A stretch of DNA of 64,000 bases from Pseudochryseolinea flava (GCF_003286915.1 NZ_QMFY01000014.1:100040-164039); one strand, 5' to 3'; positions 8,973-17,856 are shown, counted from the first letter of the stretch. The notes: generated by a model not told the origin, from the sequence alone. Program-made: numbers and translations.

Positions 8973-11585
8973 TTATTGTAATGAAAAAGTTGTCGTTAAA
9001 AAATTTGACGTTGCGTCTGGTGACATTATCGGTTGACCACCACCAATAGAAATCTCGCACGCGTTCAAAAAACCTTTCGGTATCTTGATTTGCATACCAA
9101 TGTTAAGCGATTCTCTTGCGCGCAAATGAATGCGTTTGAATCCGACCAAAGATCGAATGGGCGTTTTCTTGCTGTTGCTGTTTTTTTGAGAAGCATATAC
9201 TTGAACTACTTCTTCTCCATCACGATCTCCGGTGTTTGTGATTGCTGCTGTAATGCGAAGCGAGTCGTTGGCGATCTTTTGCACAACAAGTTTATCGTAA
9301 ACAAACTTCGTATAGCTTAGCCCGTAGCCGAATGGATAGAGCGGCGTTCCCTTGAAGTAACGGTAGGTTTGCGTGGTAATTTCGTAGTCATCAAAAGATG
9401 GAAGCTGCGAAGTCGATTTGTAGAAAGTCACAGGAAGCCTACCTGCCGGATTATAATCACCGAACAATACGTCTGCGATTGCTTCGCCGGCAGCTTGCCC
9501 TGGGTACCACGCTTCAATGATGCCGTCTAAATGTTCATCTTCCCAATTCACGGAAAGCGCGCTGCCATTTAATAGTACCAGTATCACAGGCTTACCAAGT
9601 GCATGAATTTCTTTGATCAATTCTTGCTGTGCCGCCGGAAGATCAATGCTAGTCCTGTCACCTCCGCGAAATCCATCTATTTGCACATCCATTTCTTCAC
9701 CCTCCATATTGGGGGTTAGTCCCATCACCATCACAACAGCATCTGCTTGTCGTGCAACTTCGAGTGCCTTTTGTTTTAGATCGGGCTTCGGCGCTGCCCA
9801 CACAAGTTGAACTTGCGCATCGGCAAATGTCTCGATGGCTTCAACTACAATTTTGTATTTCTTCCCAGCCTCGAGCTTCAGGGGAATTGATTTACGAAGT
9901 CTTGGATCGCCGTATTCGTCGCGAAAGTGATAAACAGTTTTAGCGATGACACTATCATTTAAATATAACTTGGTATTGCAGGTTGATATAATCCCTAAGC
10001 GATAAGTACCTGATTGTGTAGGTCTAACTTCACCGCTCCAACGAACGCTGAAATTATCATCATCCATTCCTTGGCGAGGCGCTTTATCAAACCAATTCGC
10101 ATCGAGTGTGGGTGTAATTTCAGAAAATAGTGGCGGTCCGGTAAGTGAGCTGTTGTCAAAAAACTCAGCCTTAATTCCAGGTTGTCCTTCACTTGTTAGG
10201 AGGACTTCCTTGGGGATCGGATAATACATGGGCATACCTTCCGCTAACTCTGATCCTTGCGCGAAAAGTACTTTCGTATTTGCGGATACTTTTTGTTTTA
10301 TTCCAGCAAGGGGTGTGATCGTTTTTGACGGAACGCCATTGTAGTTACCCAGGAGCATGAGCCATTGATCGGCATTAGGACCAATCACGGCGATCGTGCT
10401 GAGATTTTTTTTCAGTGGCAGAATACCACCTTTGTTTTTTAATAGTACGATCGATTTGCGTGCCGCTTCAACCGCTAGGTTTTGATGTTCTTTGCTATCT
10501 ACAACAGCATACGGTATCTGCGCAAATTTTACTTTTTCTTTTGGATCGAACATACCAAGCTTGAAGCGTGCAGTGAATAGTCTCTTCACGGCCACGTCGA
10601 TGTCAGCTTCGCTGATGAGGTTTTTATTGACTGCATCCTTCAAAGTTTGAAATACCTTCCCACATTCAAGATCAGTTCCCGCTTTCACGGCAATGCTTGC
10701 AGCCTCTTCTGGTGTCTCAACGATCTTATGAAATTTGTAAATGTCTGTGATCGCTTCGCAGTCTGAGACAATAAAGCCATTAAAACCCCATTCATTTCTG
10801 AGCACATCGCTGAGCAGGCGTGGACTTCCACAGCAGGCCTCGCCATTGTAGCGGTTGTATGCACACATCACGGAATACGGCTTTCCATTTTTGATCGCCA
10901 TCTCGAAATGCGGCAGGTATGTGTCGTGCAAATCTTCTTCACTGGTTGTGGCGTTGAAAGAATGACGTTCTGGTTCAGGACCACTATGAACTGCAAAATG
11001 TTTTACTGTGGCGATCGTTTTAAAATAGGTAGTGTCATTGCCCTGTAAACCCTTAATGAATTCAGTTGCTAACGTTCCTGTCAGGTAGGGATCCTCGCCA
11101 TACGTTTCTTGACCGCGTCCCCAACGTGGGTCCCTGAACAGATTGATGTTGGGCGACCACAGTGTGAGGCCTTGATAAATGAACCGCTTATCTTTTTCAA
11201 CGAAGTTATGATGTTTTGCGCGGGCCTCGTCGGCAATTGCCGTGGAGACACGATTCATTAAGTCGTCATCCCACGTGGCGCCTAATCCGATTGCCTGCGG
11301 AAAAACAGTCGCTAGCCCTGCACGTGCTACGCCATGTAATCCTTCCGACCACCAATTATAGCGTGGTATCCCCAGGCGTTCAATGGCAGGTGCGTCGTTC
11401 ATCATTTGACTGATCTTTTCTTCGAGTGTTAAGCGAGATACAAGATCATCAACGCGTTTGTCAATAGAGAGTGATACATTTCTGAAAGGAACGAGGTCCG
11501 ACGATTCAGGCTGTTTACAGTCTGTCGCTAGTAAGCATGACAAGAGTGTTATAGTAACAGCGTGCTTTTGATAGAGGCGACTCAC
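8973..11585 (-). CDS. Glycoside hydrolase family 3, beta-xylosidase/beta-glucosidase-like, with PA14 insert
   Basis: 870-residue secreted hydrolase. After an N-terminal hydrophobic leader (a Cys at 23 in LLATDCKQ is a poor lipobox, so lipidation is doubtful) comes the GH3 N-terminal barrel with KHFAVHSGPEPERHSFNA and the nucleophile D275 in IVSDCEAI. The C-terminal GH3 domain is interrupted by a PA14 domain at about residues 460-600 (IKAEFFDN... YRLGIISTCNTKLYL), and a fibronectin-III-like end follows. VSDCEAI and the PA14 insertion are usual in xylan beta-xylosidases of Bacteroidota. It is the first gene of the pentonate operon and would supply xylose or arabinose from oligosaccharides in the periplasm. 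The promoter region shared with the divergent AraC gene is upstream. Confidence 0.88.
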   Translation of the reverse strand: MSRLYQKHAVTITLLSCLLATDCKQPESSDLVPFRNVSLSIDKRVDDLVSRLTLEEKISQMMNDAPAIERLGIPRYNWWSEGLHGVARAGLATVFPQAIGLGATWDDDLMNRVSTAIADEARAKHHNFVEKDKRFIYQGLTLWSPNINLFRDPRWGRGQETYGEDPYLTGTLATEFIKGLQGNDTTYFKTIATVKHFAVHSGPEPERHSFNATTSEEDLHDTYLPHFEMAIKNGKPYSVMCAYNRYNGEACCGSPRLLSDVLRNEWGFNGFIVSDCEAITDIYKFHKIVETPEEAASIAVKAGTDLECGKVFQTLKDAVNKNLISEADIDVAVKRLFTARFKLGMFDPKEKVKFAQIPYAVVDSKEHQNLAVEAARKSIVLLKNKGGILPLKKNLSTIAVIGPNADQWLMLLGNYNGVPSKTITPLAGIKQKVSANTKVLFAQGSELAEGMPMYYPIPKEVLLTSEGQPGIKAEFFDNSSLTGPPLFSEITPTLDANWFDKAPRQGMDDDNFSVRWSGEVRPTQSGTYRLGIISTCNTKLYLNDSVIAKTVYHFRDEYGDPRLRKSIPLKLEAGKKYKIVVEAIETFADAQVQLVWAAPKPDLKQKALEVARQADAVVMVMGLTPNMEGEEMDVQIDGFRGGDRTSIDLPAAQQELIKEIHALGKPVILVLLNGSALSVNWEDEHLDGIIEAWYPGQAAGEAIADVLFGDYNPAGRLPVTFYKSTSQLPSFDDYEITTQTYRYFKGTPLYPFGYGLSYTKFVYDKLVVQKIANDSLRITAAITNTGDRDGEEVVQVYASQKNSNSKKTPIRSLVGFKRIHLRARESLNIGMQIKIPKGFLNACEISIGGGQPIMSPDATSNFLTTTFSLQ

Positions 11586-11605
11586 AGGTTGGCTGGCTTA
11601 GTCAT

Positions 11606-11635
11606 GCAAACTGTTAATTAAGCAGGGCGCAAACT
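11606..11635 (-). promoter_or_regulatory. Direct repeat AGTTTGC, possible operator upstream of GH3 operon
   Basis: On the minus strand AGTTTGC occurs twice, 23 bp apart (11629-11635 and 11606-11612), 20 to 50 bp upstream of the GH3 start. AraC-family regulators often bind direct repeats about two helical turns apart, and an AraC gene is divergently encoded 150 bp away. A separate inverted pair GTTAAGCG/CGCTTAAC (11709-11716, 11770-11777) lies closer to the regulator. The repeat is short, so chance is a real alternative. Confidence 0.3.
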
Positions 11636-11787
11636 TCCAATATTCGCCAGCGTTGAATTTTAAACACATTCGATAATAAACTTTAAAAATTTCGGACAAC
11701 GGATGCTTGTTAAGCGCAATGTTTTTTTAAGATTTGTTGTGTGGCCTTTCATGAACTACCGAAAAGCAACGCTTAACTGTCACGTTA

Positions 11788-12666
11788 ATGAACCAGTTTT
11801 ATCTGCATCAAGGACATTCTTCAGAGCTTACTGGTTTTCCACACATCAGCGAAATCGCTATTCGAAAAAACACCAGTATCCAACTTGATTCGTTGGTCTC
11901 ATCGATCGTGAATGAGATCAGAATATATTATATCCTTGACGGTAAATTTGATTGGAGTATTAATGAGCGCGCTTATGTACTCTACCCAGGAGACCTGGCG
12001 ATTATCCTTCCTGGACAAAAATTCGGTGGCACGAAAGGCTGTATGGATATCGGTACGGTATGTTGGTTGTCTATTGGTGTTGAACGTGTCGAGCAGCAGA
12101 GGAAGATAATATTCGGGACATGGAGCGGACTATCGGAGACGGAGAGTCTTACAATCGGTAACATCCTGCAGCTTAACAACACATCGGTATTGGTTAGAAT
12201 GAAGGATGCGTTTACGATCATTCAAACCATCAAAGATGAATTGTCACAACAGGAAATAGGATACGCAACACGTGTGAATCACCTCATCGATGAACTGCTG
12301 ATTTTAGTTGTACGGCAATCAACGCACCAGATGAATTTGCGTAGAGACTTTCCACAAACATTTACTAAGCTAGAGCAAACGCTACGGCAAAACCTCGCGC
12401 ATCAATGGACGGTTGAAGAGATGGCCGCGTTGATTGGCTTAGGAACGACTGCGTTTTCAGAGAAGGTTAAGAATTACACAGGATTCTCGCCCTTAAACTA
12501 CTTGATTAACATTCGTATTTCCGAGGCAACCAGGTTGTTAAAACAACAAGAGATGAATATGACAGAAATCGCTCTGGAAACTGGCTTTTACTCCTCGCAA
12601 CATTTTTCGACAACTTTTAAGAAGCTTACTGGATATACACCTGTGGAATTTAGAAAGAAGAAATGA
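11788..12666 (+). CDS. AraC-family transcriptional regulator of the pentose block
   Basis: 292-residue regulator. Residues 1-170 look like a cupin-type sensing domain (YYILDGKFDWSINERAYVLYPGDLAIILPG), and residues about 190-292 form the double helix-turn-helix with the family ending HFSTTFKKLTGYTPVEFRKKK. It is divergent from the GH3-led pentonate operon with 202 bp between them and overlaps the following kinase frame by 4 bp if the first ATG of that frame is used. The most economical role is sensing a pentose, pentonate or keto-acid and activating both directions. The shared intergenic region contains short direct and inverted repeats that may be its sites. Confidence 0.9.
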   Translation: MNQFYLHQGHSSELTGFPHISEIAIRKNTSIQLDSLVSSIVNEIRIYYILDGKFDWSINERAYVLYPGDLAIILPGQKFGGTKGCMDIGTVCWLSIGVERVEQQRKIIFGTWSGLSETESLTIGNILQLNNTSVLVRMKDAFTIIQTIKDELSQQEIGYATRVNHLIDELLILVVRQSTHQMNLRRDFPQTFTKLEQTLRQNLAHQWTVEEMAALIGLGTTAFSEKVKNYTGFSPLNYLINIRISEATRLLKQQEMNMTEIALETGFYSSQHFSTTFKKLTGYTPVEFRKKK

Positions 12667-12686
12667 TAACAATTAATCGAAGGAAT

Positions 12687-14210
12687 ATGGAATGCATCAT
12701 TACGATTGAACTTGGAACAAATGCTGTACGTGTATTTGCGTTTGATCTCGCGGGAAATGTCGTAGCCTCCTCGAAGGGTTCATATCCAACATTTCATAGC
12801 CAGCCAGATTATAGTGAACAGGATCCTGAACAGATCTTTATCACCATGCTGTATGTACTCAAGAATTTGATCACAGAAAAGTTGCATCCGAAAAGATACG
12901 ATGTCCGTTCAATTTGTTTCCTGGCTTCGATGCACAGTCTACTCGCCATCGACAAGCATGGTGTGCCTCTGGGTAATCTCATTACCTGGGCGGACAATAG
13001 GGGTAAGAAGGAGGCGAACGAATTGAAACATTCGGACTTAGGTAAACTGATTTATAATGCAACAGGCACGCCGATCCATCCCATGTCGCCGTTGGTAAAG
13101 ATCGCGTGGGTGAAGAATCATGACCCTGAGCGTTTTAATAAAACGTTTAAGTTTCTGTCAATGAAAAGTTATATCCTTCAACAGCTTACAGGCGAGTATG
13201 TGATCGATTATAGTTTAGCTTCTGCAACGGGACTATTAAACATTCACACCATTGGTTGGGAATCTAAGTCGCTCGACTTTGCCGGTATTAACTCTGAACG
13301 CTTGCCTGAATTAACCTCTGTGTTTAGTTCTCCTGGTAAACTTCGTAAGGAGTTTCAAACGTCATTGGGTTTATCGCCGGACACACGTATAATGATTGGT
13401 TCAAGCGACGGTTGCATGGCAACATTGGGAGCAGGTGTTTGGCGTGAAGATAAAGCAACAGTGACGATCGAAGACAGTGGCGCGGTGAGAATTGTGGGCA
13501 AGGAAGTTTTGAAAGACGAAAAGCAGCGATTCTTTAATTACCTGATCACTAAAAATTGTTATGTCTCGGGCGGACCCACCAATAACGGTGGCGTTGTGTT
13601 CGAGTGGTTTGCGAAACAATTTGGCGATTTTAGTGTCCCTTTCGATACGGAGCAGATCATGGAAGGTTTAATACGAGACGCGGCGAATGTCAACGCGGGA
13701 TCTGACGGACTAGTGTATTTACCGTATCTCCTTGGCGAACGGGCTCCACTTTGGAATGCGAATGCACGCGGGTCTTATTTTGGAATCAATATTAAACACG
13801 AACGATCTCACTTCATCCGCGCAACAATCGAAGGTATCTTATACGAGGTATACAGCATTGGAAAAATACTCCAAGAACATCGAGCGATCAATAGCCTGTC
13901 CGTTAACGGTAGCTTTGCAACGATTCCCTTTTGTACTCAGCTAATGGCGGATATATTTAACAAGCCTGTTCATACTGTGGCGAACTTCAGCAGCGCCGCG
14001 AGAGGAGCGTTTCTGCTCAATGCGATCGACATGGGCATATACACCGACCTTGAAGCTGCCGCTGGAAGTACACCTTTCCAGGAAACCATTTATCCAAGAC
14101 AGCACGATCATGCTACCTATGCAAAGTACTTCAAGATTTTTGAAAAGCTTAGTGTCAAACTTGAAGAAGAATTTGAAGAGATTGCCAATTTGCAACAGGG
14201 TGGTGAGTAG
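12687..14210 (+). CDS. FGGY-family carbohydrate kinase, gluconokinase-like
   Basis: 507-residue ATP-dependent sugar kinase with the two-domain FGGY fold. The phosphate-1 loop is IELGTNAVRVFAFD near residue 5. SSDGCMATLGAGVW near 240 and SGGPTNNGGVVFEWF near 300 follow the gluconokinase pattern, and the FGGY C-terminal region includes NGSFATIPFCTQLMADIFNKPV. ATG 12687 is preferred because it places the loop at the usual position; a longer frame starts at 12663 and overlaps the AraC stop by 4 bp. With a GntP permease nearby a gluconate-type acid is plausible, which would give the cluster a phosphorylating branch beside the oxidative one. Xylulose or ribulose kinase activity cannot be excluded. 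Confidence 0.85.
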   Translation: MECIITIELGTNAVRVFAFDLAGNVVASSKGSYPTFHSQPDYSEQDPEQIFITMLYVLKNLITEKLHPKRYDVRSICFLASMHSLLAIDKHGVPLGNLITWADNRGKKEANELKHSDLGKLIYNATGTPIHPMSPLVKIAWVKNHDPERFNKTFKFLSMKSYILQQLTGEYVIDYSLASATGLLNIHTIGWESKSLDFAGINSERLPELTSVFSSPGKLRKEFQTSLGLSPDTRIMIGSSDGCMATLGAGVWREDKATVTIEDSGAVRIVGKEVLKDEKQRFFNYLITKNCYVSGGPTNNGGVVFEWFAKQFGDFSVPFDTEQIMEGLIRDAANVNAGSDGLVYLPYLLGERAPLWNANARGSYFGINIKHERSHFIRATIEGILYEVYSIGKILQEHRAINSLSVNGSFATIPFCTQLMADIFNKPVHTVANFSSAARGAFLLNAIDMGIYTDLEAAAGSTPFQETIYPRQHDHATYAKYFKIFEKLSVKLEEEFEEIANLQQGGE

Positions 14211-14414
14211 TGGTCATCTTGTTATCGTAACTTTTTGTTTAAAATTCAACGGCGTTGATTTTTGGTATTCGATCTGTGCAGAAGTACGCAGTTTAACGGT
14301 TCCGCAAATTTGTGTCGCTGTGAATGCTATCGTGATCACTTTCCTCATATGATTAAGAGTGTTTAATCGATCTGCGTTCAACATCACAATTTGCCAACCC
14401 GTAAAATATCAAAC

Positions 14415-15371
14415 ATGTTAACACAATTCTCCTTACTCGAAAAAGGTAAAGCATTGCTATTTGCTTTATCACTATCCGTCACAACAGTTGCCTACGCGCA
14501 AGATGGTACGATATATCCATTGGAAACGCCTGCGGAGCCAAACGCAATTCTACTAGGCACTGGAAAAGTTGATGGCCAAACCTCACCTGAAACATGGTTT
14601 CGCCAATGGGGTGATCCTATGGCAAGAAATATCTCGACAGCGACATTGACACCTTTTCTGCCGAAGCCCGGAAAAGGAAACGGTGCGGCCGTGATTGTAG
14701 CACCTGGTGGCGGCTTCAGATGGCTATCCCTAAGCAATGAAGGTTGGGAAGTAGCACAAGCATTGGCAGATCGCGGTATAGCTGCCTTTGTTCTCAAGTA
14801 TAGGTTACATCCAACACCAGCTTCGCTCGATGGTTTTAAGGAATCCATGAACAGAACATTCGCATCCGCAGCGGCGCGCCCTGCTGATGCACCAAAAACT
14901 GAAACACCAACAGCACCTCGCTTTGATCTTTCAAACCAACTTAAAGATGCGGAGGCAGCGTATGCGATGATTATCAAGAGATCGAAAGAATGGGGTGTAG
15001 ACACCGCGCGATTAGGGATGATTGGATTCTCTGCAGGCGCAGGTTTAACAATGCATTGCACGTTAAACTCCAAAGCGATGGAGCTGGATTTCATCGGACC
15101 AATCTATGGTGGTATGGGGGCCGTTGAAGTTCCCAAAAATGCACCACCAATGTTTAACGTCATTGCTACAGACGATTTTTTGTTTCGTGGACAGTTCGGT
15201 GTTATCGATTCTTGGTACAAGGCAGGAAAGCCGGTTGAGTTTCATTTGTATCAAAACGGCGGACATGGCTTTGGTCTCGGAAATCCAGATCGCACAAGCA
15301 ATCGCTGGTTTGATGCATTTATTCATTGGTTAGATGTCAATGACTTTTTAGCAGCACAAGGCGTGAACTGA
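14415..15371 (+). CDS. Secreted alpha/beta hydrolase, carbohydrate-esterase-like
   Basis: 318-residue exported hydrolase. ATG 14415 opens a signal peptide ending near VAYAQD; an upstream TTG in frame is less likely. The oxyanion region is IVAPGGGFRWLS near 100. The catalytic triad candidates are S206 (GFSAGAG), D253 or D254 (ATDDF) and H284 (GGHGFG). This layout is that of dienelactone-hydrolase/acetylxylan-esterase-like proteins annotated beside xylan-degrading genes in Bacteroidota. Positioned between the kinase and a GH43 enzyme, it probably removes acetyl or other ester groups from xylan fragments. 200 bp without clear signals separate it from the kinase. Confidence 0.78.
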   Translation: MLTQFSLLEKGKALLFALSLSVTTVAYAQDGTIYPLETPAEPNAILLGTGKVDGQTSPETWFRQWGDPMARNISTATLTPFLPKPGKGNGAAVIVAPGGGFRWLSLSNEGWEVAQALADRGIAAFVLKYRLHPTPASLDGFKESMNRTFASAAARPADAPKTETPTAPRFDLSNQLKDAEAAYAMIIKRSKEWGVDTARLGMIGFSAGAGLTMHCTLNSKAMELDFIGPIYGGMGAVEVPKNAPPMFNVIATDDFLFRGQFGVIDSWYKAGKPVEFHLYQNGGHGFGLGNPDRTSNRWFDAFIHWLDVNDFLAAQGVN

Positions 15372-15457
15372 TCACACTTGCGCCCGAGTCTACAGCGCGA
15401 CCGTTAAAACGACTCATCAGTTTAACTTAAATTATTCATTCATATTAAACCTAGTTC

Positions 15458-16576
15458 ATGGTAAACAACGTTCCTGAGAAAATAAAAGTCTCAAATACGC
15501 TCTTACCGTTTTTAGTTGTGGCAACTGTGTTGAGCTGCGGCAAAAAGGATAGTCATGATACGGAAACAGTAGCGTCTCAAGCTGATTCTGTAGCGAGTAA
15601 AAAACACGCACCGATATCTCAACCCTTGGTGAGTCATATTTTCACAGCAGATCCTTCAGCACATGTTTTCAACGGAAGAATTTATGTATACCCGTCGCAT
15701 GATATTGATGCTGGAACTCCCGAGAATGACAATGGAGATCATTTTGATATGCGCGATTACCACGTTCTCTCGATGGATTCCATCGGGGGCAAAGTCACAG
15801 ATCATGGCGTGGCACTATCCGTGAATGATATTCCATGGGCAGGTAGGCAACTATGGGCACCCGATGCGATGTTTGTCAATGGTACTTATTATCTCTACTT
15901 CCCAGTAAAAGATAAGCAAGATATTTTTCGAATAGGTGTAGCGACGAGCAAAAGCCCTGAGGGACCTTTTGTAGCAGAGCCACAGCCAATACCAGGAACC
16001 TATAGTATTGACCCCACAGTTTTTAAAGATGATGATGGTTCGTGCTACTTATATTTCGGTGGAATTTGGGGAGGGCAATTGCAATTGTGGGACAACAACA
16101 AATTCAACGAGAAAGGACAACTGCGTAAACCTGAGCAACAGGCGATACTTCCCCGCGTAGGCAAACTGGCCGCAAATATGAAACAGCTAGACGGCGAAGT
16201 AAAAGAAATTAAGATTGTAGACGATCAAGGGAAAACATTTTTAGAAGGTCAGAATGATAAGCGCTTTTTCGAAGCAGCGTGGTTGCATAAGTACAATGGA
16301 AAATACTATTTCTCTTATTCAACGGGAGATACGCATTTTATCAACTACGCGATAGGCGATTCACCGTATGGACCATTTACGTATAAGGGCGTAGTCTTAA
16401 ACCCCGTTGACGGTTGGACGAATCACCATTCAATTGTAGAAGTAAATGGCAAATGGTACATTTTTTATCATGATGTGCAGTTATCTGGTAAAACACACTT
16501 ACGCAACGTTAAAGTTGCTGAGCTCAAGTACAATAGTGATGGTACTATTCAGCCGCTAACAGCTTATAGTAATTGA
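15458..16576 (+). CDS. Glycoside hydrolase family 43 lipoprotein (xylosidase/arabinofuranosidase type)
   Basis: 372-residue lipoprotein with a lipobox at VLSCG (Cys near 27) and a five-bladed GH43 propeller. The three catalytic acids are visible: D65 as general base (TADPSAH), D185 as pKa modulator (SIDPTVF) and E272 as proton donor (FFEAAWLHKY). WAGRQLWAPDAMF and DNGDHFDMRDY near 90-130 place it among GH43 enzymes acting on arabinoxylan side chains or xylo-oligosaccharides. It closes the plus-strand half of the pentose block, 86 bp after the esterase-like gene. Which pentosyl bond it cuts cannot be told from sequence alone. Confidence 0.88.
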   Translation: MVNNVPEKIKVSNTLLPFLVVATVLSCGKKDSHDTETVASQADSVASKKHAPISQPLVSHIFTADPSAHVFNGRIYVYPSHDIDAGTPENDNGDHFDMRDYHVLSMDSIGGKVTDHGVALSVNDIPWAGRQLWAPDAMFVNGTYYLYFPVKDKQDIFRIGVATSKSPEGPFVAEPQPIPGTYSIDPTVFKDDDGSCYLYFGGIWGGQLQLWDNNKFNEKGQLRKPEQQAILPRVGKLAANMKQLDGEVKEIKIVDDQGKTFLEGQNDKRFFEAAWLHKYNGKYYFSYSTGDTHFINYAIGDSPYGPFTYKGVVLNPVDGWTNHHSIVEVNGKWYIFYHDVQLSGKTHLRNVKVAELKYNSDGTIQPLTAYSN

Positions 16577-16610
16577 GCAGGGTAATGTTATTCGGTAAGA
16601 AAGAAATAAC

Positions 16611-16716
16611 CACAATCGATGATGTATCAGGTAGAAATTTGTTTTTCATGGCGTCGTACTGATGGGTAGCATCGTCGATTGTGATGCGATGTGCTCATTC
16701 GAGTAGCCCATCGCAT
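16611..16716. repeat. Nested inverted repeats downstream of GH43
   Basis: CACAATCGATGATG (16611-16624) pairs with CATCGTCGATTGTG (16670-16683) with one mismatch, and directly afterwards ATGCGATG (16684-16691) pairs with CATCGCAT (16709-16716). No T-run follows, so this is not a standard terminator. It lies at the edge of a stretch (16577-16921) that also contains a gene-family fragment and no intact gene, and may be part of a decayed insertion. Confidence 0.45.
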
Positions 16717-16747
16717 GACCGAACAACAAACTTTAATTGAGGCACTC

Positions 16748-16811
16748 TTCGCGATCCAAAAGTTTGAGCGTACACGCGAAAGCATGAGTGAGTTTACGGG
16801 CATGTCGCTGG
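16748..16811 (+). pseudogene. Fragment of the repeat-family gene present at 63139
   Basis: These 64 bp match 63257-63319 with four substitutions and one inserted A, reading KFERTRE-x-(M/L)S-x-FTGMSL in both. The match begins at TTCGCGATCCAAA and stops in both copies right after CATGTCGCTGG. Nothing upstream resembles the rest of the family gene and the extra A shifts the frame, so this is a relic, probably left by recombination or decay. The surrounding 16577-16921 stretch shows no other gene. Confidence 0.75.
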
Positions 16812-16921
16812 CATTCGGGCCCGAAAAATTGGCAGTTTGTCTAGGTATACATTCTGACTATTTTTCATTTTTTTTCGTAAGGCATACCGTTTGTTTGTCG
16901 CGTTTAAAAATATCATTGGCA

Positions 16922-17224
16922 ATGAAACGCTCAACAGACAACGACAGTTCTTTCGTCGAGATTCTTGAAATGATAGGAGAGAATCTAAGACATTTTCGTA
17001 AAGAGAAAGGTTTTAGAAGTCATGCTGATTTTGCTGCTAAATATAAGCTTCCATCCATTCATTACTGGCGCATGGAGAAAGGGAGAACCAACATGACGCT
17101 AAAATCGCTTCACCGCGTTCTCAGTATCCACAGCCTTACATTAGGCGATCTTTTCAGTAAACGTATGGCTAGAGCTCATCAGATCTCCGATGTGGCAAGT
17201 AGAAGAAAGCGTCGTGGTAGATGA
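16922..17224 (+). CDS. Small XRE-like helix-turn-helix regulator
   Basis: 100-residue cytosolic DNA-binding protein. ATG 16922 is chosen because sequence upstream in the same frame runs through the gene-family relic and is not conserved coding. Residues 12-75 form a Cro/CI-type helix-turn-helix: IGENLRHFRKEKGF, then HADFAAKYKLPSIHYWRMEKG, with the end helix LKSLHRVLSIHSLTLGDLF. The C-terminus is very basic (SRRKRRGR). No toxin or partner gene is adjacent; the next gene is a nuclease 78 bp away. Targets unknown. Confidence 0.75.
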   Translation: MKRSTDNDSSFVEILEMIGENLRHFRKEKGFRSHADFAAKYKLPSIHYWRMEKGRTNMTLKSLHRVLSIHSLTLGDLFSKRMARAHQISDVASRRKRRGR

Positions 17225-17302
17225 TATGACTTTCATGTTTATTCAACACCTGTGTTTTTCTAAAAGCACTATATTGCGCCGCATTATAGTCTGCTAAGTC
17301 AA

Positions 17303-17782
17303 GTGATCCGTACATTTTTTTGCATTATCCTCTTTCAATTATTTATAGTCATAGGCTACGCCCAAATCAAGGGTAAGGTCGTTAAGATATCCGATGGTGA
17401 TACGTTCACGGTGTTGACGGCAAGTAATGAAACAGTTAAGGTAAGATTACATGGAATCGATTGTCCGGAGAAATCGCAAGACTTCGGACAAGTAGCGAAG
17501 CAACATCTGTCGAACCTTATCTTTAACCGCCAGGTGAAGATCATCAAAAAAAATGTCGATCGATATGGCCGTGTAGTGGGCGTTGTATTTGCGGATACGA
17601 TCAACGTAAACGAGCATCTCTTATCGTCTGGGTTAGCATGGCATTTCAAGAAATACGATACCAATCCGGTTTGGGCAAAACTGGAGACGAATGCAAAGTC
17701 TAAACGTCTCGGCCTATGGTCGATGAGCAATTCCGTTCCGCCCTGGATGTTCCGGAAGAACAAAACGAAAAGCATCAAGTAG
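17303..17782 (+). CDS. Secreted thermonuclease (SNase-like) protein
   Basis: 159-residue staphylococcal-nuclease-fold protein with a signal peptide (MIRTFFCIILFQLFIVIGYAQ) from a GTG start at 17303. Family motifs are SDGDTFTVL near 30, VRLHGIDCPEK near 47, DRYGRVVG near 88 and NEHLLSSGLAWHF near 102; these include the calcium-binding Asp and catalytic Arg positions of the family. It is expected to cut DNA or RNA in the periplasm or outside the cell, for scavenging or defence. It ends 127 bp before the aldo/keto reductase and appears to be a single-gene unit. Confidence 0.85.
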   Translation: MIRTFFCIILFQLFIVIGYAQIKGKVVKISDGDTFTVLTASNETVKVRLHGIDCPEKSQDFGQVAKQHLSNLIFNRQVKIIKKNVDRYGRVVGVVFADTINVNEHLLSSGLAWHFKKYDTNPVWAKLETNAKSKRLGLWSMSNSVPPWMFRKNKTKSIK

Positions 17783-17825
17783 ACTTCGCTTCGGAGAGAT
17801 TCTGCTCCTCAATGCATGCCTGTGA

Positions 17826-17856
17826 TTTGCATACAACCTTCAGGGGTTTGCATACA
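17826..17856. promoter_or_regulatory. Direct repeat TTTGCATACA, candidate AraC-type operator
   Basis: TTTGCATACA occurs at 17826-17835 and 17847-17856, exactly 21 bp apart (two helical turns) and identical over ten bases, 54 bp before the start of the aldo/keto reductase. An AraC regulator is encoded directly downstream of that reductase. The phasing is typical of AraC-family sites, so it is a good operator candidate. Confidence 0.55.

Noticed and set aside
11544..11585. GH3 protein as a lipoprotein
   Set aside because: The Cys in LLATDCKQ is preceded by Asp, which does not fit a lipobox; kept as secreted only.
14492..15094. 200-codon minus-strand frame
   Set aside because: Antisense to the esterase-like gene, which has a signal peptide and catalytic triad.
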